Assembly (NCBI RefSeq): GCF_039975415.1
Contig: NZ_JBDWHD010000002.1
Reading direction: 5' to 3' (one strand)
DNA length: 64,000 bases
Source of the DNA: Ascidiaceihabitans sp039975415
Lineage (GTDB): Bacteria; Pseudomonadota; Alphaproteobacteria; Rhodobacterales; Rhodobacteraceae
Positions 27,542 through 36,747 of this stretch are shown here, piece by piece. Below the pieces are notes generated by a model. It ran no database searches and was not told the origin of the DNA. It saw only the letters and a program-made list of their open reading frames with translations. How positions within the stretch are numbered: position 1 is the stretch's first letter; every line of letters begins with the position of its first letter. The position numbers and the translations under genes are program-made.

Positions 27542-27878
27542 CCCCGTGGTATAAAGCGCCTAAGTTTGCAGCGGCGGCGCATGTGAAGCAGTGAGGACAG
27601 ATGTTGCGATTCGCATGACGCCGATGGGTCGGCAATTGGGCCGAATTGGGGCATTGTTTCGACATTCCAGAACAGTTCATTAGGGTCGCCTATTATTGAT
27701 CATCAATTTGAAACAAATTATCTGTATTTCCACGACCCAAAGTGGAAAACGCACCCACTTCCCGTGAAGACCTGGCTTTGTTGTACACCGAATGTGCGCA
27801 AAGGTTTGATGGCCTGAACCGTTCATTTACCTCTTACCCCTATCACGATGAGGATCTGCTAATTCTTCGGGCTGGTGC
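27542..27878. other. Divergent intergenic region, 337 bp
   Basis: It lies between the Hint gene and the MHYT-GGDEF-EAL gene and should carry both promoters. I recognise no gene, clear operator or terminator. Confidence 0.5.
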
Positions 27879-29924
27879 ATGTACCGCGTTATCGAATGTC
27901 TGACACAAGAACACTCTTTCTGGCTTGTCGCTGTGGCGGCCATTGTGTGTGTGGTCGGCTCCTCACTATCGGTCACTCTTTTGCGCCGTGTTCTGATTGT
28001 GAAACACAAAATTAGAACCATTCAGGTCGCCATGGCAGGTGCAATGACCGGGGCTACGATCTGGGCCACACACTTCATCGCCATGGTCGCCTACGACCCT
28101 GGCCTTCCCCACGCATATGAACCGATTTTGACAGCGGTTTCCCTGGTGATCGCGGTACTTGGCGCCCTGGGTGCAAATTTCACAATGGCATACATGAAAA
28201 CACGAACGCGGTTTGTTTTTGCAGGCATCATGTTCGGCATAACTGTCAGCGCCATGCATTACGTCGGAATGTCAGCCTATGTGCTGCCAGGTACATTGGA
28301 CTGGCATGCGACAACCGTTTTTGTGTCCATATGCCTGGGCGCAGGCTTTGGTGCGATCACCTACCACCGTATCGCTTACCCTTGGACGCGCTATTGCACG
28401 GCCGGAGGTATTACCGCGATGGTATTGGGTATCTGCACCATGCACTTTGTCGGCATGGGTGCGTTTTCTATATCCCTAAGCCCGCTTTATGACGTTCCGG
28501 ATCAAGTGTTTTCTGATCATATTCTGGGGCTGATCGTCATTCTGGTTGCGCTTTTTATCTTTATCATGGGGTATGCGGCCCTCAATATCGAACAGGGTCT
28601 GTCACAACATGCGAACCAGCAGATGCAATCTGCTGCGATGAAAGACATTTTGACAAATTTGCCAAACCGTCATGCTTTGCATCTCGCCTTGGAAAACTGG
28701 ACAACAGCGCTGAAAGGCGGTCTCGCGGACCATGTTGCTGTGTACACAGTGAACATTGACGCATTCAAACATATCAACGAACTATACGGCACAGCATCCG
28801 GCGACATAGTTTTGTCGAAAATTGCCCAACGCATCGGCGAAGAGCTGCAGCATGAAGACACATTGTTCCGTGCAGGCGGCGATGAATTCGTTATAGTATC
28901 GCGTGGGTTCCGCCGAATGGGTCAAGTCACCTCAATGGCGGACCGCATATCGGCCTATTTAAAAGAACCTTTGAACGTGGGCGACAATCCCATTCTTGTG
29001 ACGTCATCCATGGGCGTGTCCTCCAGTTTACAAGACGGGCGCGACATGGACACTCTTTTGCAGAACTCCGGCATTGCGATGTTTTATGCCAAAGCAAACC
29101 CCGACGTGAACGTGCAGATTTTTGATGCCGACATGCAAAAACAATCACGCGCACGGCTCGAAATCCAAACGGACCTCCGCCAGGCCGCTGCCCGTGGGGA
29201 ATTGGAACTGGTGTATCAAAAACAAAATAAACTGCCCTCGCGCGACCTGATCGGGTTCGAAGTGCTATTGCGTTGGAACCATCCAACTCGCGGAAGGGTG
29301 TCGCCTGTGGAATTCATTCCAATTGCCGAAGAAACCGGGTTGATCCGCGATATTGGGCTGTGGGTGTTGCGCACCGCGTGCGAAGAAGCTGTGCAATGGC
29401 CTATTCCTTTATCCATTGCAGTAAACGTGGCACCCCAACAACTGGTACAACCCTCGTTCATTGAAAGCGTTTCGGACATTTTGTTCGAAACACGACTGGC
29501 ACCCGAACGACTGGAACTGGAAATCACCGAAGCCAGCATAATCGACGACGAAAACCACACATTGCGTGTGATGCACAGGTTGAAGGCAATGGGGCTACGG
29601 ATCGCGATGGACGATTTCGGAACCGGGTATTCATCTCTGAGTACCCTGCAGTCTTTTCCATTCGACAAAATCAAAATGGACAGAAGTTTTGTGCAGGAAA
29701 TCCACATAAACCCAAAACGCGCAGCGATTGCCAAAGCCACAATGCTGATCGGGGATGCTTTGCAAATTCCGGTTCTTGCCGAGGGCACGGAAGTCGAAGA
29801 AGAGTTAGTTTTTTTAGAAGATGCGGGATGTGCCTATGTGCAAGGTTTCTACTTTGGCACACCTCTTCCCCTCACGGATTTGCACAATTTACTGGCGGGT
29901 ATTGCCCAGAAAGAAGCATCCTAG
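27879..29924 (+). CDS. MHYT-GGDEF-EAL membrane c-di-GMP signalling protein (681 aa)
   Basis: The first ~240 residues form a seven-helix MHYT sensor with the repeated motifs THFIAM, MHYVGM and MHFVGM, thought to bind a metal and sense oxygen, CO or NO. A GGDEF domain follows with an intact RAGGDEF motif, so cyclase activity is expected. The EAL domain comes last, with EVL in place of EAL (FEVLLRW) but with LELEITEA, DDFGTGYSSL and KMDRSF retained; EVL variants are often active phosphodiesterases. The protein could both make and break c-di-GMP. No partner gene is adjacent. Confidence 0.92.
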   Translation: MYRVIECLTQEHSFWLVAVAAIVCVVGSSLSVTLLRRVLIVKHKIRTIQVAMAGAMTGATIWATHFIAMVAYDPGLPHAYEPILTAVSLVIAVLGALGANFTMAYMKTRTRFVFAGIMFGITVSAMHYVGMSAYVLPGTLDWHATTVFVSICLGAGFGAITYHRIAYPWTRYCTAGGITAMVLGICTMHFVGMGAFSISLSPLYDVPDQVFSDHILGLIVILVALFIFIMGYAALNIEQGLSQHANQQMQSAAMKDILTNLPNRHALHLALENWTTALKGGLADHVAVYTVNIDAFKHINELYGTASGDIVLSKIAQRIGEELQHEDTLFRAGGDEFVIVSRGFRRMGQVTSMADRISAYLKEPLNVGDNPILVTSSMGVSSSLQDGRDMDTLLQNSGIAMFYAKANPDVNVQIFDADMQKQSRARLEIQTDLRQAAARGELELVYQKQNKLPSRDLIGFEVLLRWNHPTRGRVSPVEFIPIAEETGLIRDIGLWVLRTACEEAVQWPIPLSIAVNVAPQQLVQPSFIESVSDILFETRLAPERLELEITEASIIDDENHTLRVMHRLKAMGLRIAMDDFGTGYSSLSTLQSFPFDKIKMDRSFVQEIHINPKRAAIAKATMLIGDALQIPVLAEGTEVEEELVFLEDAGCAYVQGFYFGTPLPLTDLHNLLAGIAQKEAS

Positions 29925-29940
29925 GATCAGCAGCTGATTG

Positions 29941-30591
29941 TCATTGATCAAAACGATATCCGAATTGTTCGATGTCATCTGCACAAGCCCCTGCCACGGC
30001 CTTTCGCGTCGCATCATCATAGTAGTCCTGGTAGTGAACAGATCTTTGCGACTTGTTTTGGTGCGGCAGTTCAAGGTCAAATCCCAAATGATCCATTAAG
30101 GGGCGTGCATCTTGCACAAAATATTCTAATCTGATGTAGAGACTACACCGATCTGTTCCCGTGATATCCGTGACATAGCGATGCGCAGGGTTTGCAGCCA
30201 TTGACGCCGCAATCAAATCCGATTGCGCAAAATTCTTGAAATCAACCTGCCCCGCTAAAGACACCGCAGGGTGATCAAAGCGCTGATCGCGAAGCCAATG
30301 GTAGTAGCTTACCATGCGATCCCACGGATTTCTGACCATTGTGAAAACGAACATCCCGTCAATATCGCGCAGTGGCAAAAGCCCACCCACATCCGCTAAA
30401 GTCGCGTGTTTCCAAAGGCGGCCTTGCGTCTTCACATGGGTCAACTTGCGCCGGCGCTTTAATGCCTTTGGCGTGTCACCCAACATAATGTCATCTTTCA
30501 TTGCCCGATCTTCCAAGGCCAAAGCCATCGAAGTCCCCCCCGTTTTGGGGGCATGAACAAACACATATTTTCGGCCATAAGAGATGATCAT
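29941..30591 (-). CDS. Sulfotransferase family 2 protein (216 aa)
   Basis: It probably transfers a sulfuryl group from PAPS to a carbohydrate. The 5'-phosphosulfate loop is FVHAPKTGGTS near residue 12 and the 3'-phosphate-binding motif is MVRNPWDRMVSYYHW. The substrate, perhaps a surface polysaccharide, is not evident, and no capsule genes are adjacent. It converges on the GGDEF-EAL gene with a 16-bp gap. Confidence 0.85.
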   Translation of the reverse strand: MIISYGRKYVFVHAPKTGGTSMALALEDRAMKDDIMLGDTPKALKRRRKLTHVKTQGRLWKHATLADVGGLLPLRDIDGMFVFTMVRNPWDRMVSYYHWLRDQRFDHPAVSLAGQVDFKNFAQSDLIAASMAANPAHRYVTDITGTDRCSLYIRLEYFVQDARPLMDHLGFDLELPHQNKSQRSVHYQDYYDDATRKAVAGACADDIEQFGYRFDQ

Positions 30592-30667
30592 AAAACACAG
30601 TCTATAGCAGCCGCAGCCAGCCCCAAGTGCTTTGAGCGGTCAACAGGGCAAAATCTGAACGACCCAC

Positions 30668-31579
30668 CTATTTGGACCGGACGGCGATGATGCCACCAGC
30701 CACCATAATCAAAGCAATGCCTACAATCATCAACGGTGTGATCACCTGCCCCATCAAGGCCCACCCAAAGAACGGCCCGAAAATCATGATTGAATATTCC
30801 AGCACAGAAACCTGACTGGCCTCACCCCACTGATATGCGCGGGTCAACAAAAATACACCGGCCACCGATACGACGGCTTGCAGCACGATAAAGGGAAATA
30901 CCGAGAGAATTGGCCAAACCCATCCCCGCAATAAAAAGCCTTGGGTCCCTTCCGGAACGGCAGGGTCGATAATCGCCAACCCGATCAAAACGCATACACC
31001 AATGACACCTTGCGACGTCATTATCCCCGCCAACATGGACAATGTACTTTCTTCAGCGCACAAAATACGTGTCACCAAAGACCCTATGGCATAAAAGAGC
31101 CCGCCAGCCACCGGCATCAGCATGATCCACCCCGGGGCCCCCTGCTGTACACCCAGTACCAGTAAAATCCCCGAAAACCCGACGACCACAGCCAACACGC
31201 GCCAAGGTCCGATGGTTTGTTTCAGCACCAAAACCGTCAGAAGCAGGACAAAGATCGGCGCGGTAAACAACCCTGCCAAGGATTGCGCGATCGGCATAAA
31301 CGCAAGCGACCCGAAATAAAGCAACATACCCACTGCAACCAACATAGATCGCAAGCCGACCGCCCACCAGCGTCGCGGCCAGATTGATCCCAAGCCCAAC
31401 ATCGAAAGCGCCGCAATCAACGACACGGCCATCACGGCCCGCACCGACAAAAACTGCCAAACCGAAATTTCCAAAGCGATGGTTGCAATGTAGTTGTCGA
31501 CGAACCCCAACAACGCCATGGCGCCGATCATACAGCCCGCAGCAGCAAGCGGTTTGGTCGGGGAAGCGGCCGCAGACAT
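30668..31579 (-). CDS. EamA-family (DMT superfamily) transporter
   Basis: An inner-membrane protein of about 303 aa with roughly ten hydrophobic segments arranged as two EamA repeats. It opens AAGCMIGAMALLGFVDNYIA and ends with ALMGQVITPLMIVGIALIMV and a short basic tail. Such proteins export metabolites or amino acids; specificity is unknown. I chose the ATG at 31579, preceded by AAAGAG, over the upstream ATG at 31594. It is divergent from the acyl-CoA ligase gene. Confidence 0.85.
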   Translation of the reverse strand: MSAAASPTKPLAAAGCMIGAMALLGFVDNYIATIALEISVWQFLSVRAVMAVSLIAALSMLGLGSIWPRRWWAVGLRSMLVAVGMLLYFGSLAFMPIAQSLAGLFTAPIFVLLLTVLVLKQTIGPWRVLAVVVGFSGILLVLGVQQGAPGWIMLMPVAGGLFYAIGSLVTRILCAEESTLSMLAGIMTSQGVIGVCVLIGLAIIDPAVPEGTQGFLLRGWVWPILSVFPFIVLQAVVSVAGVFLLTRAYQWGEASQVSVLEYSIMIFGPFFGWALMGQVITPLMIVGIALIMVAGGIIAVRSK

Positions 31580-31669
31580 GGCAGTCTCTTTCATTTGGGG
31601 TAAGACCCACTTGCAATATCCTCTTTTTTTGGCAATTCAAGTAAGATCAACGCGAAGGGGAGATCGCAA

Positions 31670-33298
31670 ATGGGCTGGATGAACGATGAAACTGGTTTGG
31701 ACAAATGTGCCGCCAATTATGTACCGCTGACGCCTTTGTCGCATTTGCGGCGCGCCGCACATGTTTTTGCCGGACGCCCCGCTGTGATTTATGGCGATCA
31801 CCGTGTCACATATGCACAGTATTATGACCGGTGCACGCGTCTGGCCTCTGCTTTGGTATCGATGGGCGTCACCCCGGGCGACGTCGTGGCGACCCTTATT
31901 CCCAATCTGCCCGCGCAGGCCGAAGCCCATTTCGGGGTGCCCGCCTGTGGCGCAGTCCTGAACACGATCAACACCCGACTTGATGTCGATACTGTTGCGT
32001 ATATTTTCGACCACGGCGAAGCCAAAGTTGTTTTAGCTGACCCGCAATTCATGCCATTGGCAGAAGCCGCCGTCGCACAAATGGACGGGAACGCCCCGAT
32101 TCTGATCGAGGTTGCGGACGCTGCCAACGGCTGGCCCGCTTCGGGACGCCATCCGGTTTACGAAGATATCCTGACGCTGGCCGATCCGAACTTTGCTTGG
32201 ATCATGCCCGAAGATGAATGGGAAAGCCTTGCCCTGAACTATACTTCCGGCACCACGGGCCGCCCCAAAGGCGTCGTGTATCATCACCGCGGCGCATATA
32301 TGATGACAATGGGCACCGTCATTTCATGGCGCATGGTCTTGCATCCGGTCTTTATGGCCATCGTACCCTTGTTTCATTGCAACGGCTGGAACCACACATG
32401 GATGATGCCCTTGATCGGTGGCACTTTGGTATGCTGCCGCGACATCAGCGCTGATGCAATTTATGCAGCCATCGCCGACGAAGGCGTCACCCATTTTGGC
32501 GGGGCCCCCATCGTGTTGAATATGATTGTCAACGCAGATGAAGCAGAACGGCGCGAGTTCCACCACCAAGTCGAAGTTTTCACGGCAGGTGCCCCCCCCG
32601 CCCCGGCCACATTGGGCAAGATCGAGGCCTTGGGCTTTAACGTCACCCAAGTCTACGGGCTGACAGAAACCTACGGGCACGTCACCGAATGTGTCTGGAA
32701 ATCAGAAGAATGGGACGCATTGGACCAGTCCGACAAAGCCGCCATAAAGGCCCGCCAAGGTGTTGCCATGCCAATGATGGAACATATCACCGTTGTGGAT
32801 GAGACCATGGGTCAGGTCAGGATGGACAGTACCGATCAAGGCGAAATCGTGATGCGGGGGAACTCTGTCATGAAAGGCTACCTCAAGAACCCGGACGCCA
32901 CAGCCAAGGCCTTTCAAGGGGGGTACTTCCATTCCGAAGACCTCGCTATCCAGCATCCCGACGGCTACATCCAGATCGCGGACCGCGCCAAAGACATCAT
33001 TATCTCGGGCGGCGAAAATATCAGCTCTGTAGAAGTGGAAGGCGTTTTGATGGGCCATCCTGACGTGTCATTGGCCGCTGTTGTCGCAAAACCGGACGAC
33101 AAATGGGGCGAAGTGCCCTGCGCCTTTGTTGAATTGAAAGAGGGGTGCACAGGCGACGCCGCGCAAATGATCGCTTTCGCCCGCGAGACGTTGGCTGGGT
33201 TCAAAGCGCCAAAACTGGTCATCTTTCAAGAGCTTCCCAAGACATCGACGGGGAAAATCCAGAAATTTGAATTGCGCAATCACGCGCGGACACTTTGA
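31670..33298 (+). CDS. AMP-forming acyl-CoA ligase, DmdB-like (542 aa)
   Basis: It activates a carboxylic acid to its CoA thioester through an acyl-adenylate. Motifs include NYTSGTTGRPKGVVYHH (phosphate loop), QVYGLTETYGH, and the C-terminal lysine in PKTSTGKIQKFELR. The opening MGWMNDETGLDKCAANYVPL and the overall length resemble roseobacter DmdB, the 3-methylmercaptopropionate-CoA ligase of DMSP degradation, though related medium-chain ligases look similar. No dmdC or dmdD is adjacent. GGGGAG precedes the ATG. Confidence 0.85.
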   Translation: MGWMNDETGLDKCAANYVPLTPLSHLRRAAHVFAGRPAVIYGDHRVTYAQYYDRCTRLASALVSMGVTPGDVVATLIPNLPAQAEAHFGVPACGAVLNTINTRLDVDTVAYIFDHGEAKVVLADPQFMPLAEAAVAQMDGNAPILIEVADAANGWPASGRHPVYEDILTLADPNFAWIMPEDEWESLALNYTSGTTGRPKGVVYHHRGAYMMTMGTVISWRMVLHPVFMAIVPLFHCNGWNHTWMMPLIGGTLVCCRDISADAIYAAIADEGVTHFGGAPIVLNMIVNADEAERREFHHQVEVFTAGAPPAPATLGKIEALGFNVTQVYGLTETYGHVTECVWKSEEWDALDQSDKAAIKARQGVAMPMMEHITVVDETMGQVRMDSTDQGEIVMRGNSVMKGYLKNPDATAKAFQGGYFHSEDLAIQHPDGYIQIADRAKDIIISGGENISSVEVEGVLMGHPDVSLAAVVAKPDDKWGEVPCAFVELKEGCTGDAAQMIAFARETLAGFKAPKLVIFQELPKTSTGKIQKFELRNHARTL

Positions 33299-33356
33299 TA
33301 GATGCCACAACAGGTGTTAGGCTGCGTGCTCAACAACAGCAAAAACTGAGCAGACG

Positions 33357-34370
33357 ATGACCGCCCTGACCAAATATGACCGTTTGGAAGCCACAGGGCT
33401 GTGGCGGGCCACGCCGCAGGACCAGCGACGCGAAGTTGTGGTGTCCATCGGGAACGCGACCCTCGTCATCAAGGATCTCACAGACAAAGCCATCACGCAT
33501 TGGTCTTTGGCCGCAGTGGAACGCAGCACCACTGGCAATGCACCCGCTACATTCCATCCCGACGGAGATCCCGGCGAAACTTTGGATCTGGCCGCAGACG
33601 AAGCCGATATGATCGACGCTATTGATCAACTGCGCCGTGCAGTGGCCAAGGCCCGGCCCCGCCCCGGACGCTTGCGCTGGTTGGGGGCTGCGTTGTCGGT
33701 TTCAGCCGTGGTTGCGGGTGTTACCCTGTGGCTGCCCGGTGCTTTGACACAACACGCACTGGACGTGGTGCCAACGGTCATACGCGCCCAGATCGGCGAA
33801 GATTTGTTGCGCCGTATCCAGCGGGTGACAGGACAGCCCTGCAGATCCGCCGGGGCAGGCCCCGGTTTAAAAACGCTGGGCTTGCGAACGAATACCGAGA
33901 ACTTGGTGATCTTGCGCAGCGGACTAAACGACAGCCTGTCATTGCCTGGCGGAAAAATCCTTTTGCATCGCGGTCTCGTCGAAGGCTTTGAAGAACCCGA
34001 CGTGGCGGCTGGCTACATTTTGGCAGAAACCCTACGCATCCAGACACATGATCCGCTGGAAACCCTTTTGTCTCAGGCAGGTATGCGCGCCAGCATCAGC
34101 TTGTTGACCACCGGAAATCTACCATCCACGACATTAGACGCACACGCCGAACGCATATTACAAGCACCGCGTCCCCCCGTGGACGACGTGGCCCTGCTGG
34201 CCGCCTTTGCATCCGCTGAAATTCGCAGTTCTCCGTATGCCTATGCACGCGACATCACCGGTGAAGAAACATTGCCGCTGATAGAAGCAGACCCGATGCG
34301 CAATGCTGACCCCAAGCCACTCTTGCGCGATGCGGACTGGCTGCGCCTTCAAGCCATCTGCGGCAGTTGA
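33357..34370 (+). CDS. Membrane-anchored protein with degenerate M48-peptidase-like region (337 aa)
   Basis: A cytoplasmic ~105-residue N-terminal part precedes one transmembrane helix (LRWLGAALSVSAVVAGVTLWL, about 105-125). After it comes a region with LPGGKILLHRGLVEGFEEPDVAAGYILAE, which resembles the strand-helix leading into the HExxH of M48 peptidases. Here only an Ala-Glu remains, so proteolysis is unlikely. I do not recognise a named family. It follows the acyl-CoA ligase by 58 bp and may be co-transcribed. Confidence 0.7.
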   Translation: MTALTKYDRLEATGLWRATPQDQRREVVVSIGNATLVIKDLTDKAITHWSLAAVERSTTGNAPATFHPDGDPGETLDLAADEADMIDAIDQLRRAVAKARPRPGRLRWLGAALSVSAVVAGVTLWLPGALTQHALDVVPTVIRAQIGEDLLRRIQRVTGQPCRSAGAGPGLKTLGLRTNTENLVILRSGLNDSLSLPGGKILLHRGLVEGFEEPDVAAGYILAETLRIQTHDPLETLLSQAGMRASISLLTTGNLPSTTLDAHAERILQAPRPPVDDVALLAAFASAEIRSSPYAYARDITGEETLPLIEADPMRNADPKPLLRDADWLRLQAICGS

Positions 34371-34391
34371 TCCCTTATCCAACACACGAAA

Positions 34392-34425
34392 AAAGCACGG
34401 CCGCAATGCAACCGTGCTTTGATAC
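34392..34425 (-). terminator. Rho-independent terminator (SPOR gene, possibly bidirectional)
   Basis: A 9-bp stem AAAGCACGG/CCGTGCTTT spans 34392-34420. Read on the minus strand it is followed by a T-run, placing it just past the SPOR-protein stop. On the plus strand it also follows the 33357-34370 gene by about 20 bp. Confidence 0.75.
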
Positions 34426-34445
34426 TTTTGCCACGAAGTGACCCG

Positions 34446-35876
34446 TTACTTGCGCAAGAATGCATCCGAATAGCCCGCACGGCGCACTTGGGCCAAAGCC
34501 CGCGACGCATCACGGGAAAACGGCCCCGCCAACACAAGACGATAGGTTTTGCTGCCACGTGTGAATTTCCCAACGCGCACGGGCAGACCCATGGCTTTCA
34601 GCCGCTGTGCCGTCGCTTGTGCATTGCCTGCTTGGCCGAATGTCCCAACCTGAACGTAACGACCAGCCTGCGGCGCGGCCTTTGGCTTTGCAACTGGCGC
34701 GGACCGGGTCGACACAACAGGTTGACGTGCAATCGGCGTACGCGAGGATTGTTTGTTGCGCACGATCCGCTTCAAAACTTGTCCATCCCGACGCACAATA
34801 GACACCGTGCCCAATTCGCGTTGTTGTGTCGCCATATCGGTGTAAGGATAGATCAGTGGCACAGAGCCAGTGACATCTCGGCGCGTGTTCGCGTTGATCA
34901 GACGGCGCGGCACTGTATTCGTCCACAGGTAGTTCGTTGCCAAAACACCGCCGACAGATTGCTCCGCGCGTTTGGGGTTCAATCGATCATCTTCCCATAC
35001 AGTGCGATATCCGTTCGGAACGGACGTCTTTTGGGTGTTTTGACGCTGCACATGGACATGGCGCGGCACGATGCGTGTGCCACTGTTCACGGTTCCGCCA
35101 GTCGCGATCCCCTGAGGCACAGATGTGATACGACGCGGTTGCGCAGGTTGGCTGACCACACCCGCACGACGGGTCACAACAGTAGCAGCGGTTTGCCCCC
35201 CCTGCACACCGACGATACGGCCAGCTTGCGGGCCACAGCGCACAGGCAGTTTGCTGCTGGAATTGATGTACTTGCGGCTAAGCGATGTCACACCGCAATT
35301 GCCACCACGTTGCACAGCAGCCGGTACAGTGCGGCGAACAGGCGCTGGTTTTGGCGCGACAACAGGCTTTGGTGGTGCAACTTGGGCCACAACAACCGGT
35401 GCACGCTGCTGAACCCGACGCACGACAGGCTTAGGCGCAGTCGTTTTGACACGCTTTTTAACGCGGGCCACCTTAACGGTTTTCGCAGGCGCTTGAACGC
35501 GGGCTTTTTTCTTCGGGACCGGTTTTTTCAAAGCGGGTGCAGGTGCAGCAGCTTGAGTTTTTGGCGGATCAAGAGTGATCTGAACCGGTGGTTTTACAGC
35601 CGGTGCAGAGGCCGCGGCCGTACGACGAACGGATGTCGGGTTTTGCCCACAAAGCTGTTTGCGGTCACGCGATACACGCGGAACCCACGACACGTTGCCG
35701 CTGATACCCGCGCGGATATAGACGCACCCACGGCTGTCGACATATTGCGTGCCTTTGTAGCTGGCCGGCGGAAACTCCGCTGGTTCGTCTGCATTACGCA
35801 AGCTTTGCGAATGTCCGGCTTGGGCCATCATGGCCGCGACAATGGCAGTTGTCGCTATAATTCTGGTAAGTTTCAT
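34446..35876 (-). CDS. SPOR-domain protein, exported, basic/proline-rich linker (476 aa)
   Basis: An N-terminal signal peptide (MKLTRIIATTAIVAAMMAQA) is followed by a segment with cysteine pairs (around DSRGCVYIRAG and KQLCGQNP), a long linker rich in A, K, P, R and V, and a C-terminal SPOR domain (GRYVQVGTFGQAGNAQATAQ onward). SPOR domains bind denuded septal peptidoglycan, so a cell-envelope or division role is likely. I used the ATG at 35876 because it directly begins the signal peptide and has GGGGG upstream. The low-complexity linker produces a long antisense open frame, which I reject. Confidence 0.83.
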   Translation of the reverse strand: MKLTRIIATTAIVAAMMAQAGHSQSLRNADEPAEFPPASYKGTQYVDSRGCVYIRAGISGNVSWVPRVSRDRKQLCGQNPTSVRRTAAASAPAVKPPVQITLDPPKTQAAAPAPALKKPVPKKKARVQAPAKTVKVARVKKRVKTTAPKPVVRRVQQRAPVVVAQVAPPKPVVAPKPAPVRRTVPAAVQRGGNCGVTSLSRKYINSSSKLPVRCGPQAGRIVGVQGGQTAATVVTRRAGVVSQPAQPRRITSVPQGIATGGTVNSGTRIVPRHVHVQRQNTQKTSVPNGYRTVWEDDRLNPKRAEQSVGGVLATNYLWTNTVPRRLINANTRRDVTGSVPLIYPYTDMATQQRELGTVSIVRRDGQVLKRIVRNKQSSRTPIARQPVVSTRSAPVAKPKAAPQAGRYVQVGTFGQAGNAQATAQRLKAMGLPVRVGKFTRGSKTYRLVLAGPFSRDASRALAQVRRAGYSDAFLRK

Positions 35877-35966
35877 CTGCGCCCCCACAAGATATGGCAG
35901 CAAAATGCCCCAGTTCCACCCGCGAGTCTAGGGACATAGAGGCCGTGAAGGCGGATTTCACACAGT

Positions 35967-36599
35967 TTACTTGGTGCCAAACATCCGATCGCCAGCGTCG
36001 CCCAGCCCCGGCACGATGTAGCCCACGTCATTCAAACGCGCATCCACCGCGGCTGTGACAATCGGGACGTCGGGATGTGCCTCTTTCATACGGGCAATTC
36101 CTTCTGGAGCTGCAAGAAGGCACAAAAACCGGATGTTGGTGGCACCAGACTGTTTCAAAAGGTCGATGGCTGCGACAGAACTGTTTCCCGTCGCCAGCAT
36201 TGGGTCAACAGCAATCACCAAACGGTCTTCCATCGCATCGGGAACCTTAAAGTAATACTGCACAGGTTGCAGGGTTTCTTCGTCGCGGTACAAACCAACA
36301 AAGCCGACGCGTGCTGACGGAATAAGCTCAAGAACACCATCAAGCAAACCGTTCCCCGCACGCAATATCGAAATCAAAGCCAGTTTTTTACCATCAAGCG
36401 TCGGCGCGTCCATGGCTTGCATCGGTGTGTCGATACGCTTGGTTGTCATGGGCAACCCACGTGTCACTTCGTAGGCCAAAAGCTGCGAAATCTCACGCAG
36501 CAGCTGGCGAAACACAGCAGTCGGGGTTTGCTTGTCGCGCATAATCGTCAACTTGTGTTGAACAAGCGGGTGATCGACAACGGTAAGATGGTCAGACAT
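35967..36599 (-). CDS. upp: Uracil phosphoribosyltransferase
   Basis: It converts uracil and PRPP to UMP. The PRPP loop is VIAVDPMLATGNSS, and the uracil-binding end is GYIVPGLGDAGDRMFGT. The ATG at 36599 gives the standard 210-residue length (MSDHLTVVDHPLVQHKLT). It is the last gene of the nucleoside salvage cluster, separated from deoB by 148 bp that contain a GC-rich repeat. Confidence 0.95.
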   Translation of the reverse strand: MSDHLTVVDHPLVQHKLTIMRDKQTPTAVFRQLLREISQLLAYEVTRGLPMTTKRIDTPMQAMDAPTLDGKKLALISILRAGNGLLDGVLELIPSARVGFVGLYRDEETLQPVQYYFKVPDAMEDRLVIAVDPMLATGNSSVAAIDLLKQSGATNIRFLCLLAAPEGIARMKEAHPDVPIVTAAVDARLNDVGYIVPGLGDAGDRMFGTK

Positions 36600-36670
36600 G
36601 GTTTGGCTCCTTATGCAAAGCCGTTGTGCCAAGTCGCCGCGCGACACACAAGACACTTCGACACTTCTTC

Positions 36671-36712
36671 TTTTCGCGACAAATATCCTGGGGGTTTGGG
36701 GGCAACGCCCCC
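36671..36712 (+). repeat. GC-rich intergenic hairpin repeat, copy A
   Basis: TTTTCGCGACAAATATCCTG is followed by GGGGG-TTT-GGGGGC and the complementary GCCCCC. It shares the TTCGC...AAATA-CNTC/CTGGGGG layout with the copies at 59204-59254 and 59391-59438. Confidence 0.6.
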
Positions 36713-36747
36713 ATTCAAGTTTTGGTGTGCGCCGATCAGGCGCTCAT

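Noticed and set aside
34419..35939. Long open frame (506 codons) on the plus strand opposite the SPOR gene
   Set aside because: It is a shadow of the repetitive basic linker of the SPOR protein. It is rich in histidine and arginine and has no recognisable domain.
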